Positions 11,823-23,060 of a stretch of 64,000 bases of DNA are shown in pieces. Source of the stretch: Vesta saturnalis (lineage: Eukaryota > Arthropoda > Insecta > Coleoptera > Lampyridae); assembly GCA_036346205.1 (NCBI GenBank), contig JARFJB010000664.1, positions 1,332,001 through 1,396,000 on the forward strand. Direction: 5' to 3'. Position 1 is the first letter of the stretch. Each line of letters begins with the position of its first letter. The notes under the pieces were generated by a model. That model saw nothing but the letters and a program-made list of their open reading frames with translations, made no database searches and had not been told where the DNA came from. The translations under genes were made by a program, and so were the position numbers.

Positions 11823-12535
11823 ATATATATTATATTATATTTTATATATTTTTATATATTTTTTTATGTATTTATATTATTATATATATTATATTTATAT
11901 ATTATATATTATATATTTATTTTATTATATTATATATTTATATATATTATTATATTTTATATTTATATTATATATTTATATTTTATATTATATATATATA
12001 TATATATATATTATTATATATTATATATTTATATATATTTATATTATATGTTTTTTTTTTATTATATTATGTTTATTTATTTATTATTATTTATTTTTTT
12101 TTTTATATTATTTATTTTTTTATATATTATTTATTTTATATTTTTTTATATTTATTATATATTATTATATTATATTATTTATTATTATTATATTTTGTAT
12201 TATGTTATATATATTTTATATTATTTTTATATTTTATATATATATTATTTATTTATATATATATTATTATATTTTATATTTTATTTATATATATATATAT
12301 ATTTTTTTTTTTATATTTTTTTTATATATATTTATTTATTATATTTATATTATATATATTATTTTATATTATATTATATATTTATATATATTATTTTTTA
12401 TTTTTATATATTTATATATATTATATATATATATATTATGTGTATTTTATATATTATATTATATATTATATATTTATTTATATATATATATATTTATATT
12501 ATTATATATTATATTATAATATTATATGTAATTAA
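11740..12535. repeat. TA/TTTA low-complexity tract (left flank of the mosaic)
   Basis: Nearly all bases are T or A, mostly alternating TA with TTT and TTTT interruptions. The three long frames over it translate to Tyr-Ile-Phe repeats and are not genes. It passes abruptly into T/G-only sequence at about 12537. Confidence 0.95.
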
Positions 12536-12790
12536 TTTTTGTTGTGTTTTGTGTTTTTTGTTTTTTTTTTTTTTTTTTGGTTTTGGTTTTTTGTTTTTTT
12601 TTGGTTTTTGGTGGTTTTTTTTTTTTTGTGGGTTTTTTTTTTGGTTTTTTTTTGGGGGTTTTTTTTTTTTTTTTTAAATTATTTTGGTGTGGGTTTTTTT
12701 GTGTTGTTTAATGTTTTTGGTTGTTTGTTTTGTGGGTTTTTTGTGTTGTTTGGTTTTTGTTTTGTGTTTTGTTGGGTGTTCGGTGCGCGT
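12536..12790 (+). repeat. T/G-only homopolymeric tract
   Basis: The top strand contains almost only T and G, with T runs up to ~17 and G runs of 2-5. A and C are essentially absent until about 12780. Confidence 0.9.
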
Positions 12791-13140
12791 TTTTGTGCGT
12801 TTAAATTTGCTGTTGGTGGTGCGGTGCGTGCGCGTCGCGTGCGCGTGCGTGCGCGTGCGTGCGCGTGCGCGTGCGTGCGCGTGCGCGTAAAGCGCCGTGC
12901 GCGTGCGCGTGCGTGCCGTGCGCGTGGCGTGCGCGTGCGCGTTTTGCCGTGCGCGTGGCGCTGTTTGGCGTGTGCGCGTTGCGGCGTGCGCGTGCGCGTT
13001 TCGCGTGCGCGTGCGTGCGCGTGCGTGCGCGTGGCGGGCGTGCGCGTTGCGTGCGTTGCGTGGTGCGCGTGCGCTCGTCGCGTGCGGTGGCCGCGTTGGC
13101 GTGCGCGTCCTGTTGCCGGCGTGCGCGTCCTGGCGTTAAA
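12791..13140 (+). repeat. GCGTGC-rich alternating tract
   Basis: A dense degenerate array of gcgtgc, gtgcgc and cgcgtg words, strongly CpG-rich compared with the rest of the window. Long stretches alternate strictly between pyrimidine and purine. The overlapping open frames in all phases (Arg-Val-Arg-Ala, Thr-Arg-Thr-His) are by-products of the repeat. Confidence 0.95.
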
Positions 13141-15310
13141 TTTTTTTATTTTTGGTTTTTTATGCCTTAATTGTTTGGTTTTTTTTTTTGGCGTTGCTGT
13201 GCGTGTGCGTTGCGGTGCGTTTTCGTTTTTTTGTAATTTGCTAAAGTGCGTATGCAAAATGCGTGTTTGGATTTTTTTGCGTTCTGCGGTGCGTACGTTG
13301 CTTGCGGTATTGCGTTGTGCCTCGTAATGCGATGCGTGGCGTTGCGGTATTGCGTGGCGTGTGCGTGGCGTGTGCGTTGCGGCGTGTGCGTATTGCTTCG
13401 TAGGCGTGCCGTGGCGTGCGTTGTGTGCGTTGCGTTGCTGTGCGTGGTTGCGATGTGCGTTGCGTGATGCGCTTACGGTTGCCGTGCGCGTGTTGCGGTT
13501 GCTGCGTAGCGTTGCGTATGCGTGTGCGATTGCGTGTTGCGTTGCGGTTGTGCTGTGCGTTGCGTGTGCGTTGCGTTGTGTGCGTTGCTGTGCGTTGTGC
13601 GTGGCGTTTGCGTTGCGTGTGCGTTGCGGTGCGTGTGGTTGCGTTGCGTGTGCGTGTCTTGCGGATGCGTGATGGTTTGCGTGCTTGCGTTCGTGTGCGG
13701 TTGTGCGTGTGTTGCGTTTTGCGTTGCGTGTGCGTATCGTGTGCGTGTGCGTGTGCGTTGCGTGTGCTGTTCGGTTCCGTTAGCGTGTCTTACACGATCT
13801 TGCGTATGTCGTATGTCGTATGTTCGTATGCGTTGCGTATGCGTTGCGTTGCGTTGCGTTCTTAATTTTTGGCGTTGCGTTCATGCGTTCCCTATGGTTC
13901 GTGGTGTCAGTGCTTTCTGTCTAGGTCATGATCGTGTACGTATTTGCTTTCGTTGCGTTGCTGTCAGCTGTGCTTATGCATTGAGTATTGTCGTGATGTA
14001 TGCTTGCGTACTTCGTTATTCGTGATGCGTTGCGCGTAGACGGTTTGCGTTTATTCTTGCGTTGCGTATCGTTGCGTGTGCTGTCTATGTCGTAGCGTGT
14101 CTATTTTTTCGGTGCGTGTACTATCTTCTTCGTTGCGTATGCTCGTTGCGTTTAGCGTTCGTTGCTGTCTTGCTGTATCGTTCTGTAGCGTTCTATCTCG
14201 TCTATTTGTCTATGCGTATCTTCGTTTCGTTGCTCTGTCGTTGCAGCTGTGAATGCTGTCGATATTCTTGCTGTCTGTCTGCTTTCGTTCGGCTTCGTAT
14301 GGCGATGTACGTTGCGTTGCTTGCGTTGCTACTGGTTCGTTGCTGTCGTTCGTATGCGTGTCTATCTTCTTGTAGTAGATGCGTTGCTCGTGTACTGTAT
14401 TGTAGTCGTATGCGTTCGTTGTATTGCGATGTGGTTGTATGTGCTGTAGTTGCTTGTACGATGCGTACGTTACATGTGCATGCTATGTAGCGTATCATGT
14501 GCGTATGCGTATACGTGTGCTATGCTAATGTTGCGTTTACAACTCAACTAATGTCCACGTTGCGTTGCAATATGTATGTATGTATATATACATGGGAAAT
14601 CGTATGGTAGGTTAGGATTCGTTGAGTACGTATGTTGTATAAGTATGCTATCTTATTGCGTTGCGTTTTGCGTATAGTTTGCTTCGTATGCTGCGTTACT
14701 GCGTTGCGTGTAAAGGTAACGTGCAGTATGCGTATTTGAATGTAGTTGGATCGTGTGACATGTGCGTAAAGCGTATGGTTGTTCGCGTGTGCTGTGCAGG
14801 TAATGCGTGTGCGTGTGCGTATGGATTGTTGTGAAATGCGTATGCGTTGGCGTCGTGCGTAGTGTTATATGCGTAATCTTGCGTGTGCGTGTGTGGGTGT
14901 ATGTAGGTGTGCACTTGCGTATGTTCGCGTTGCGTTGCGTATGCGTATGTTATGTGTTGCATGAGTATTCAGCGTTGCTTGCTTTGGTTTGCGTATGCTG
15001 TGCGGCTATGCGTTGTATGCGTATGTTAACGTGTCTGTGGATCTGTATGGTAGTGTGTGTTGTCAGGTATGGTGTGGTTGCTATGTATGCGTGTTGTATG
15101 CGTGTACGTATGGTGTATGTCTGCTTTTTAGTATGCGTTGCGTTCATGGTTGGTTGCATGTGTGTGTGCTGTAATGTTTTGCTTGCGTTGAATGGTTGTG
15201 TTGTGGTTGCACGTGTGTGTGCGTATGGTGTGGTTGCGTGTGTGTGCGTTGGTAGGTGTGTGCGTTGTATGGTGTAGGTATGCGTTGGTTTCGTATGGTT
15301 GATGTGCTGT
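13141..15310 (+). repeat. TGCGT/TGCGTATG degenerate repeat
   Basis: Derivatives of TGCGT dominate throughout. C and short TCGT words increase at about 14100-14450, and TGTATGCGTA words dominate at 14460-15300. A is rare at first and more common after 14000. There is no fixed period, so it is not a classical satellite. None of the many overlapping frames has a protein-like composition. Confidence 0.9.
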
Positions 15311-15560
15311 AGTTTGTCGTATCGTATCGTTGGTTGTGTGGTTGTGTGTTGTGGTTGGTTGTTTGGGTTGGTTGTGTTGGTTGGTGTGTGTTGTTGTGTT
15401 TGGGTTGGTTGTGTGTTGTTGGTTGGTTGTGTGTTGTTGGTTGTTGTTGTTGTGTGGTTGGTGTGTTTGGTTTTTTTTTTTGGTTGTTGGTTTTTTTTTT
15501 TTTTGGTTTTGGTTTTCGGGTTTTTTTTGGGGTTTCTTTTGGTTGTGTTATTTAAATTAA
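15311..15560 (+). repeat. Second T/G-only tract
   Basis: Starts as GGTTGTGTTG words and ends as T runs with GG interruptions, mirroring the composition of 12536-12790 on the other side of the CG-rich core. Confidence 0.9.
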
Positions 15561-16501
15561 GATTGTACAAATGGATTGGGTACTTTTATACTGTGGTATG
15601 AATTAAATGTGAAACTATGTGAATTCGTATAAAGAATTGTGTGCGTTGATGTGCTGTATAAGTGTGAATGTGGTGTATAATTAGTATATATACATATTAA
15701 TTACATATAATTTTGAATATGATATTCTATGTATTAATAAGTATACATATTTTTAAATTAATACATTAATTTATGTAATTTTAATTTTAATTGTTATAAT
15801 ATTTATTATAATTTGTGATATAATTGTATCTATAATATTATTGTATTGTATATATTTATTATTGTTTATATTATATATATTATATATATATGTATATATA
15901 TATATTATGTATATATTATATATTATATTATATATTATATTTATATATATATATATTTATTATATATGTTTAGATTAATGTTATGTTATGTTTATATATT
16001 TTTATTGTTTTATTATTGTATGTATATATGTTATTATTTGTATTGTATATATTATTTATTTGTTTGTATTTATATATATTGTATGTTTATATATGTTGTA
16101 TGTTATATGTTTATATGTTTTTTTATATATTATTATATGTTTTATATTTTATTATATATATATGTGTATATTGTTATATATTATATTATATTTTATTATA
16201 TTTATTTTGTTTATATATATATATATTTATTTATTATATTATTATATTTATGTTATATATTGTGTATATGTTATTTATATTATTTATATATTATTTATTG
16301 TATATATTATATATATATATATTTATATATTGATGTATATTAATTTGTATTTTGTAGAAATTGTTTATGATGTATTATATTAGAATGATATTAGATAATT
16401 TATAAATATATTATTTAATATGTGTAGATTGTGTAATGTGTTGATTGTATGTGAGAATTATTTTATGAAATGTTGTAAATTATATTTATTATTTTAAATT
16501 A

Positions 16502-16505
<4 letters not shown>
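15561..16505. repeat. TA-rich low-complexity tract (right flank of the mosaic)
   Basis: AT-rich, with dense TATATA and TTTATAT from about 15840 to 16340 and occasional TG. The frames encode Tyr-Ile repeats only. The sequence regains ordinary complexity after about 16540. Confidence 0.9.

Positions 16506-16540
<35 letters not shown>
16506..16540 (+). repeat. (TG)n microsatellite
   Basis: An uninterrupted TG run of about 17 units at the right edge of the low-complexity region. Confidence 0.95.
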
Positions 16541-16542
<2 letters not shown>

Positions 16543-17050
16543 GTATTGTTTGTGATAAATATTATTTATGTGGTAATACAATTATACATATTACAGGACA
16601 TTTCGACTGGTACTAGGGTATAGCGTCTTCGGAGTCTAAGCTACGCAACGTTTACATTAATATCGGTAGGTATGTCTGTAGTATAGCAATTATTCAGGGC
16701 CTAACCTCCGCCTAATTGGGTACTTCTCCTAGCTTATCATTTAGTGCTCTTTTCACCACCAACAAGATTGCATAAATTATGTGGTTTTTCTATTTTGTGC
16801 AAGGATCTTATATGGAAAGGGATGGTTATTGGCGTTGAACTATTTAGTTCTGCGGGACAGAACCTCCGGCAAACCAAGTACCTCATACCCTTGTCACGTT
16901 TAGGCATCCTTCTCGGAATTGGTAACCACTAAGAATGTTTTACCTAAACGTGTACGTTGATGAGTAAATGCGGGATGGATTTAGGGGAGATGTCTGGTTA
17001 GGGATGCTGGTAATCCTGAGTAGGATATTGGCCTAGGAATACTGGGCAGG
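16541..17050. other. No gene recognised
   Basis: Ordinary-complexity sequence. The 62-codon frame at 16744-16932 shows no family similarity I can name. Confidence 0.4.
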
Positions 17051-17430
17051 ATAATAATACAGGGCCAGGATAAATTAGTACGGGATGCTGGACAGGATTC
17101 TGGTCAGGCTAGTAGATATTTATGAGGTATAGGTCAGGCTACTAGTTGCTGGTCAGGATCGTCTGGCTGCGGGACAGGATAATACTAAAAGTACCGGAAA
17201 ATATATTACAGGAAGGGAAAGGAATGAAGTATCGGATGTGAGGGAGAATGAATGAATGTGTGTGTCTAAATGTATGAATCTGAATGTTTGTATAATAATA
17301 TAGGTGCAGGATAAATTGATACGGGATGCGGCACAGGATTCTGGTCAGACTTGTAGTTATCGGGTATAGGTCAGGCTATTAGTTTCTGGTCAGGATCGTC
17401 TGACTGCGGGACAAGATAACACTACAGGTG
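17051..17430 (+). repeat. Two-copy repeat with ~240-bp spacing
   Basis: Copy 1 (about 17051-17185) and copy 2 (about 17291-17430) share 'caggataaatt', 'acgggatgc', 'acaggattctggtcag', 'ggtataggtcaggct', 'ctggtcaggatcgtctg' and 'ctgcgggaca'. The spacer (17186-17290: gtaccggaaaatatattacag, gagggagaatgaatgaatg) recurs at 19081-19215, so this is part of a dispersed repeat family. Confidence 0.8.
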
Positions 17431-18282
17431 TCACGTGTTTAGATGGGAAGCGGAGGAAAAAGGGAAAGAGGGGCTCTACTCACCTAAAATATGTAAGATA
17501 ACCGTCTAGCCCAGAACGGTTCGGGTGGGGTTGAGGAAACTCAGATGGTAAGATAGGCGCCAGAAGCCGCTCTTCTAAAGTGGAAAAGACACCACTATCC
17601 CGATTCCTGGATAGCGATGGTGGAGGAGGTGAGCAGGGAAAGACAAGAAGGGAAAGCACAAAGGGATGAGAAATAATAAGCAATCTAGAGTAACGCAAAA
17701 CAGTAATTTCTGTACTAATATTAAATGCAGTTGTAATTATTGAAATTAGATCTTTGGTTCCACGCAAATATTAAAGTAAAACAAAATTCTTACTAGAATT
17801 TAAAATCCCAAACTGGACCCACAAAGTAAACTTTTTTTTCAACGCTCGCAAGCAAAATGGGTTCTTCAAAATCAACCCTAAAGGTACAAATCTTCATTTT
17901 TCCAAAACTTAAATACATGTAAATGTTTCGCTTCCCTAAAACGAAAGATCTTTCATTTTCGGCGAAGCTGAAAGAAAACACAAATAGACAGCCGCTTCAA
18001 AGGCGTGCTAATAATGAAAATTAGTTAACACACAACCCAAAAATAAGCATATTATAAATAAACCTATGCGTTTGACCAGAAATTAAATTACCAAAAGAAG
18101 GTTTTCGAAAAGACCGTTCGGTTTGCCTCTTTTTTTTTTAGTTTTAATTTGTACCAGTTACTAGAAATAAGTAAAAGCCAAAGAAAATGACGAGCAAAGG
18201 AACGTTCTCCGAACACCAATAAAGGTAAATACAGTAAATAGACGACTTCAGTCAGCATTAAAGTGTAGGTAAATCTTCCACA
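17431..18282. other. No gene recognised
   Basis: No recognised coding or repeat signal. The frames at 17480-17767 and 17793-17981 (minus) look like chance openings. Confidence 0.4.
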
Positions 18283-18396
18283 GAATGGACATAAATTTAA
18301 GGTCTCGTACTATCACCAGGTCTGAGCAAACTCGTGCACAACAGAATCGAACAGATAACTCGATCAGGGAACTTGTCGTTCGTACTAACAGAAAAG
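18283..18396 (+). CDS. Candidate short coding exon (uncertain)
   Basis: ATG at 18285 follows a possible acceptor (atcttccacag) and opens 37 codons plus one base, ending at a donor-like aaaag|gtatgt. The peptide is polar and Arg/Thr/Gln-rich (MDINLRSRTITRSEQTRAQQ at its start) and resembles no domain I know. It could be a first coding exon, an old transposon ORF end, or chance. The acceptor is weak and there is no second exon to join. Confidence 0.25.
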
Positions 18397-19080
18397 GTAT
18401 GTAAACATTACATCAGGTGAGATTAACATCGTTTACCCCTAAGGTCTCGTGCGGGCACAATGAAATGGTACTAATGCTTTCCGCTAGTAGATCGGAATAA
18501 TTCGAAATTTGGTCTTTTGTTGTCTGTCTTCGACCGCTAACAAAATAAACGAGGTATTACTAGCAACGAGGATTTAAAAGATACCTTACCCACTTTTCCA
18601 ACGGAAAATTATTTTACATACGCAAGTAATTGCGAGCAACAAAATTTCGCGCAGAAATTGTTCAGCAAAGTCCAAAATATGTTTTGTTGCAAAACAACTC
18701 TTCTAACTAACCGAAACACCTTCAATTTGAGCAAGTTTAGAAGAGCTTACAAATTTTCACGGCGTTGTTACAATGACGATTGGCCGAAAGAACAAGACGT
18801 TATCGCTTTTTAAAACCAGGAAATCGTTAATATCTGACACCTTTGTTACCTATTGATTATAAATCGATTTATTTTGTTTAAAATTGTTTTAACGTCCTGG
18901 AATGTACCGAGGGTTCCCTAAACTACTATAATAGACTGTCTTTAAATAGTTACACCATTTCCGGATTCCGCCAGTCTGCGATAGATGGCGTAACTAGGTA
19001 CTTTCGTGCAAATAGAATACGCTAATGAATTCTCACATTGTGAAATATTTTTAATTGCGAAAAAATTAGCACGTTACACA
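18397..19080. other. No gene recognised
   Basis: Ordinary AT-rich sequence with nothing recognisable. Confidence 0.4.
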
Positions 19081-19215
19081 GATACCGGAAAATATATTAC
19101 AGGAAGGGGGTGAAGAACTGAAGTGTCGGGTGTGAGGGAGAATGAATGAATGAACGACTGTAATGAATCTGAATGTCTAAATGTGAAAGTGTATGAATCT
19201 GTATGTATGATTGTG
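19081..19215 (+). repeat. Fragment of the 17.2-kb repeat family
   Basis: 'taccggaaaatatattacag' and 'tgtgagggagaatgaatga' plus the following 'tgaatctgaatgt' words match 17191-17290 in the same orientation. Confidence 0.75.
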
Positions 19216-19435
19216 TCTGAATGTGCTAAGTAAATAGGATGGGGAGGGAAGGAGTGGACAACTGATAACATTTATTAATAATGATAGAACAGCTGTGGAA
19301 GAAAATAGGAAATAAGTTTTGATAGGGAAATTTATTTACAAGGCTAGGAAAATTTATAGTAAGGATTTTCAGAATCATTACAAACGGTAACTGATTATTT
19401 ATCGCAATTATTCCCCTGTACAGTTATTTCTAATA

Positions 19436-20100
19436 ATGGTGACAAACATTGGTTTAACCGACCTTTTTCCCTTAGACTACTATTTATGGGGTACTATCAA
19501 ACATTTTATTTACAAAACTGTACCTAATGATATTAATGATTTACGGAGAAAAATAATTACGACGTTAAGGAAGAAAATACAAAGAAGAGACATTTTAAAA
19601 GCAACACAAAATTTAAGGAAACCTATGTTTAGAGGTCGATGGTGAACCCTTTGAGCAGTTATGTTCATTATATAATCATAGTTTAGTTCTTATTTATTAC
19701 TATTGGGATTAACTATTTAATTTTGAATACTTTCAATTTAATCAAAATGTGTCTTTTAAACAAAATCATTCATTTTTTCAAAGCAGTCTTCGCAAAAACG
19801 GGGTTTTCCAGATTTTTACGCAATATTGAAGTTGAGTCATACCATATGATATATCGTTGTAATCACCAAAAAGAGCCTCATTCAAAAATGCAAAACTCCA
19901 ATATGACTGCCATAAGAAATACCAAAGTTAACTACTATACTTTCTAGATCTAGAGTACCTTGAAATTTTCGATAACATATTTGGATTTCTCGTAAAAAGT
20001 GCCTTAATAATGTTTCAGTTTAAAACGTCTTTTACATTTTTCGGTATAAAAAGGTAAATCGAAAATTGAAAACTTCGGTTTTTTGAAAAATCTCGACAGC
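19436..20100 (+). pseudogene. Mariner-type transposase C-terminus and element tail
   Basis: The frame from 19436 reads LTDLFPLDYYLWGTIKHFIY, corresponding to the SPDL.PLDYFLWG motif around the third catalytic Asp, followed by the basic C-terminal tail (NDLRRKIITTLRKKIQRRD). The upstream catalytic and HTH parts are lost. 19880-20095 is the reverse complement of the element end at 7215-7440, so it is the non-coding right arm of the same family. Confidence 0.75.
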
Positions 20101-20295
20101 CTCTGAAAACATCCGAAATTTCGTAACGACAAAATGCGCAACTTTGCCCTAATTTAACAGTAGTAGTGAGGCACCACTTGCACTTTTTGACTTTGGGAAT
20201 TCCCAAGGTCACCCACGTGGGGGACGTATTTTTGACTTTGAGATTGACTTCAATCCTAGTCTTGGCGTTGGTCTTGTGAATTTTTGGTGTTCTAA

Positions 20296-20900
20296 CTAAT
20301 GCTAACTTGTAAGACAGCTATAAGCACTTGTGTTAGGGTCTGCGCCCTCTTATTGTGGTCCCCTTGGCTGGAAATAGTATTCTAATAAGGGACCCTAGTC
20401 TCGTAAAGCGTAAAGTAAGACTAAAAATTAAATATGAATGAAAATGATTAAATCGTATTATTGATATTTTATAGAAGCAGTCGGCCTTGAAATATTTAAG
20501 TTAACATGTATTTATTTATGTCTAGCGATTTCACCTTGAAGTCAACCTTCAGCGTTATAAATGCAAATATTACTTTAAAATAAATGAGTAATTAAGTAAC
20601 AACGGGAACATACTTCTTTTACCTTCGTATTGGAACTTGTTCTCGGGCCTTCACCCCTTGACGTGGTTCCTCTTAACGGTAAATAGTATTCTAATAATAA
20701 GGGGCTTAATGTTAGCTTGTAAGACAGGTATAAGAACTTTTTTAGAGTCTGCGTCCTCTTGTAGTGACCCCCTTGGCTGGAGATAGTATTTTAATAAGTG
20801 AACCCTAATGTTGACTTGTAAGACAGGTATAAGAACTTTTGTTAGAGTCTGCGTCCTCTTGCCGTGGCTCCCTTGGCGCGAAATTTGAATTTGTTTGTGT
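20296..20900 (-). repeat. Polinton-internal ~110-bp repeat units (three copies)
   Basis: Units at about 20300-20395, 20705-20805 and 20810-20890 share 'cttgtaagacag', 'gtctgcgycctcttg', 'ccccttggctgg' and 'tagtattctaataag'. Reverse-complement versions form the array at 58490-59210. The 101-codon frame at 20651-20956 is an artefact of this repeat. Confidence 0.8.
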
Positions 20901-21072
20901 CGCCACCTAGTTGTGTATGAACTAATGAATATTTTCTGTAATAGAGGTGTCGCCACTTAGCGGTATACTTCTAGGACTAATTAGGGTTTGCTTTTGGCGC
21001 CATCTAGTGGTATACTTTTAAACTGGCGAATGTTTTCTGTAATAGAGGTTGATCGTATACATCTCTCTCGGC

Positions 21073-21250
21073 TTTCTCAAACAAACAAACAAATCAATTC
21101 ATCAAATCAAATTAATCAAAATCAATTAAGCAAATCAATTTCAAACGAACCATGCTCGATCAAATCAAATCAACCAGTCAGTCAGATCAATCTCATTCAA
21201 TCAATCGACCAAATCAATCAATCAATCTCAGTCAATCAAATCATAACTTA
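21073..21250 (+). repeat. Degenerate (ATCAA)n/(CAAAT)n simple repeat
   Basis: Successive caaacaaac, aaatcaatt and aatcaatca words fill this stretch. The translated Asn-Gln-Ile run at 20988-21341 has no coding meaning. Confidence 0.85.
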
Positions 21251-22096
21251 CAGCTTGCGAAAATCAGCTTACAGTTCAAAAATACTGACTTGGTTTAACT
21301 TACAGCTTGCTAGAAATACCAAATTGATAAAACGGAAATAAAAAGACAAAAGACTTTAATGGTTTATTATATGTGAATCAATAATTACAAAGTTTAAAGT
21401 CGCAAATACGTATCAGCATAATGTTATTAAATAATTAAAAAAAATAGCGTAACACTCATACCTTTATTTAATTAACTAACTAAATAAATGAACTGGGATC
21501 GAGTCTATAGAATAACAGTTGACGCTGTTGCAGAGCTGGTTTATGACGTCGTCCAAAAAGAATAATAATACATTAAAATCTTAATAGTATTTTTGTGAGC
21601 TATATCAAGTAAAATATATATATTACAAATAATAAGTATAATAATAACGTCATATAAGTAAGAATCGCACTAATGAGGCTATAGTTAATGCGAAGGGGCA
21701 GGTAGATGGGGAATTACAATAAGCGTGAGAAAGATAAGGTGTGAAGGTCATTGGTGTGTGCAACGAAATGTATTCTTCTTTAAACTAGATTTCGCCTCTG
21801 TATTATTTTACATATCAGGTCTCTCTGTCTGTCTTATCAGAAATATCTCTGTCAAATAGGGCCTGAGCTTTTATAGTTAAGTATGCTGGCCGCTTATTAG
21901 AATAGTATTTTTTAATTTCCAGCTTTTACCCTTAAGGGGTTGTCATACTATCACTTAAGACAGTTTTACGTACAAGTGCTGCCTTAGCAGAAATGCCTCT
22001 AGGGAAGATATTAGAACGCGGTACACTATACATAAACATGTAGTGAGAAAATTTACTCGAAATAGATACATTGCGAGAAACATTTTTGAGTTATAG

Positions 22097-22284
22097 CAGA
22101 CGAATCTTTTTTGCGATATGAGAAATTTAAGTAAATATAATGATGGATATAATTATACACTGATGGATATCGATGTATTTAGCAAGATGGCGTGGGCAGA
22201 AGGTCTGAAGCTGAAAACTGCAGGTTCTATAATCGACGTATTTTCGGATATTTTTCAAAGATGCGTAAACATCCCTCATATAGG
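22097..22284 (+). pseudogene. Polinton (Maverick) integrase fragment
   Basis: The frame following an in-frame TAG reads QTNLFCDMRNLSKYNDGYNY and then IDVFSKMAW...LK.KTAGSI, the N-terminal part of the retroviral-type integrase core of Maverick elements (usual layout W QADL.DM..L.KYN.GY.Y.LT.IDVFSKYAW..PLK.KTG). The first catalytic Asp position (CDM) is present. The second and third acidic residues are not found, since the frame drifts into unrelated sequence after about 22285. A fragment of a normally ~300-residue core. Confidence 0.8.
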
Positions 22285-23060
22285 TAAAGTTTTGTTTTCA
22301 ACGAAGACCGTTTCCACGACACCACCTTTATACCCGAATCTAGCCGAGCATATCCGAACGTGCCCTATAAAAACTCCTCTAATTAGTTTACATTTATTTT
22401 TAAAAGCAGATTTGTTTTGATGGCATGTATATAATGCTGAAGGTTGACTTCAAGGTAAAATCGCTAGAAATAAATGTACAACTTAAAAAAAATTCCAAGG
22501 CAGACACTTCTATAAGATATCAATAATACAGTTTAACCATTTTCATTCCTATTTAATTAATCAATTTTTAGACTTACGTTGTGTTTATATTAACAGACAC
22601 AAATAAATACACGTTAACTTAAAAATTCCAAGGCCGACCGCTTCTATAAAATATTAATAATACAGGGTCATTTCAAAATTTCACCCATTACATGCATGAA
22701 TCCTCCATTTTATGTTGAAGGTAACTTTTTTACAAGCTCGAGATCGGTATTCAGATATTGAACAAATTTGAGCTAACACTTAAATTCAGCTATCTGTAAT
22801 AATTTTAATAACATTTTTTAGATAATTAGGCAGTCTCTTTTATAATAAACTCATTATGAAAAATAAAGTACAGTGTAAAACAAAAACAGTTACCCTTATC
22901 AGAATGATATTTAAACTTCTTGTTAGATAGATAGATAGAAGTAGATATAAACTCATGTTAACTAAAAAAAAATATCAAGGCCATCTGCTTCTATACGATA
23001 TTAATAATACGATTTAATCATTTTCATCATATTTTTTTAGATATGTCAAAGAATACGATG

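Larger units (their letters stand above)
20153..23060 (+). mobile_element. Polinton/Maverick-related element, damaged copy
   Basis: The left end, 'agtagtagtgaggcaccac' at 20159, matches both ends of the element at 56999-61829. Within it, 20415-20555 is inverted against 22435-22560 (aaggttgacttcaaggt, taaatac..gttaactt, ccaaggccgac), giving partial long inverted arms. 21770-21910 matches the reverse complement of 59670-59790, and 22740-22930 matches 61060-61300. An integrase fragment lies at 22097-22284. The right terminus is missing, so no target duplication can be confirmed. Confidence 0.7.

Noticed and set aside
11711..13327. Frames of 200-274 codons in the low-complexity mosaic
   Set aside because: Tyr-Ile-Phe and Arg-Val-Arg compositions follow directly from TA and GCGT repeats. 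Being open in multiple phases is expected.
14950..15570. 206-codon Thr/Asn/His-rich minus-strand frame
   Set aside because: Reverse complement of the T/G-only tract. Composition is repeat-driven.
13246..15601. Cys/Val/Arg-rich frames in the TGCGT region
   Set aside because: By-products of a sequence with few A bases, hence few stop codons. No domain structure.
20651..20956. 101-codon minus-strand frame
   Set aside because: Covers the Polinton-internal repeat units and repeats itself at the amino-acid level (KVLIPVLQ.N twice), so it follows the repeat rather than a gene.
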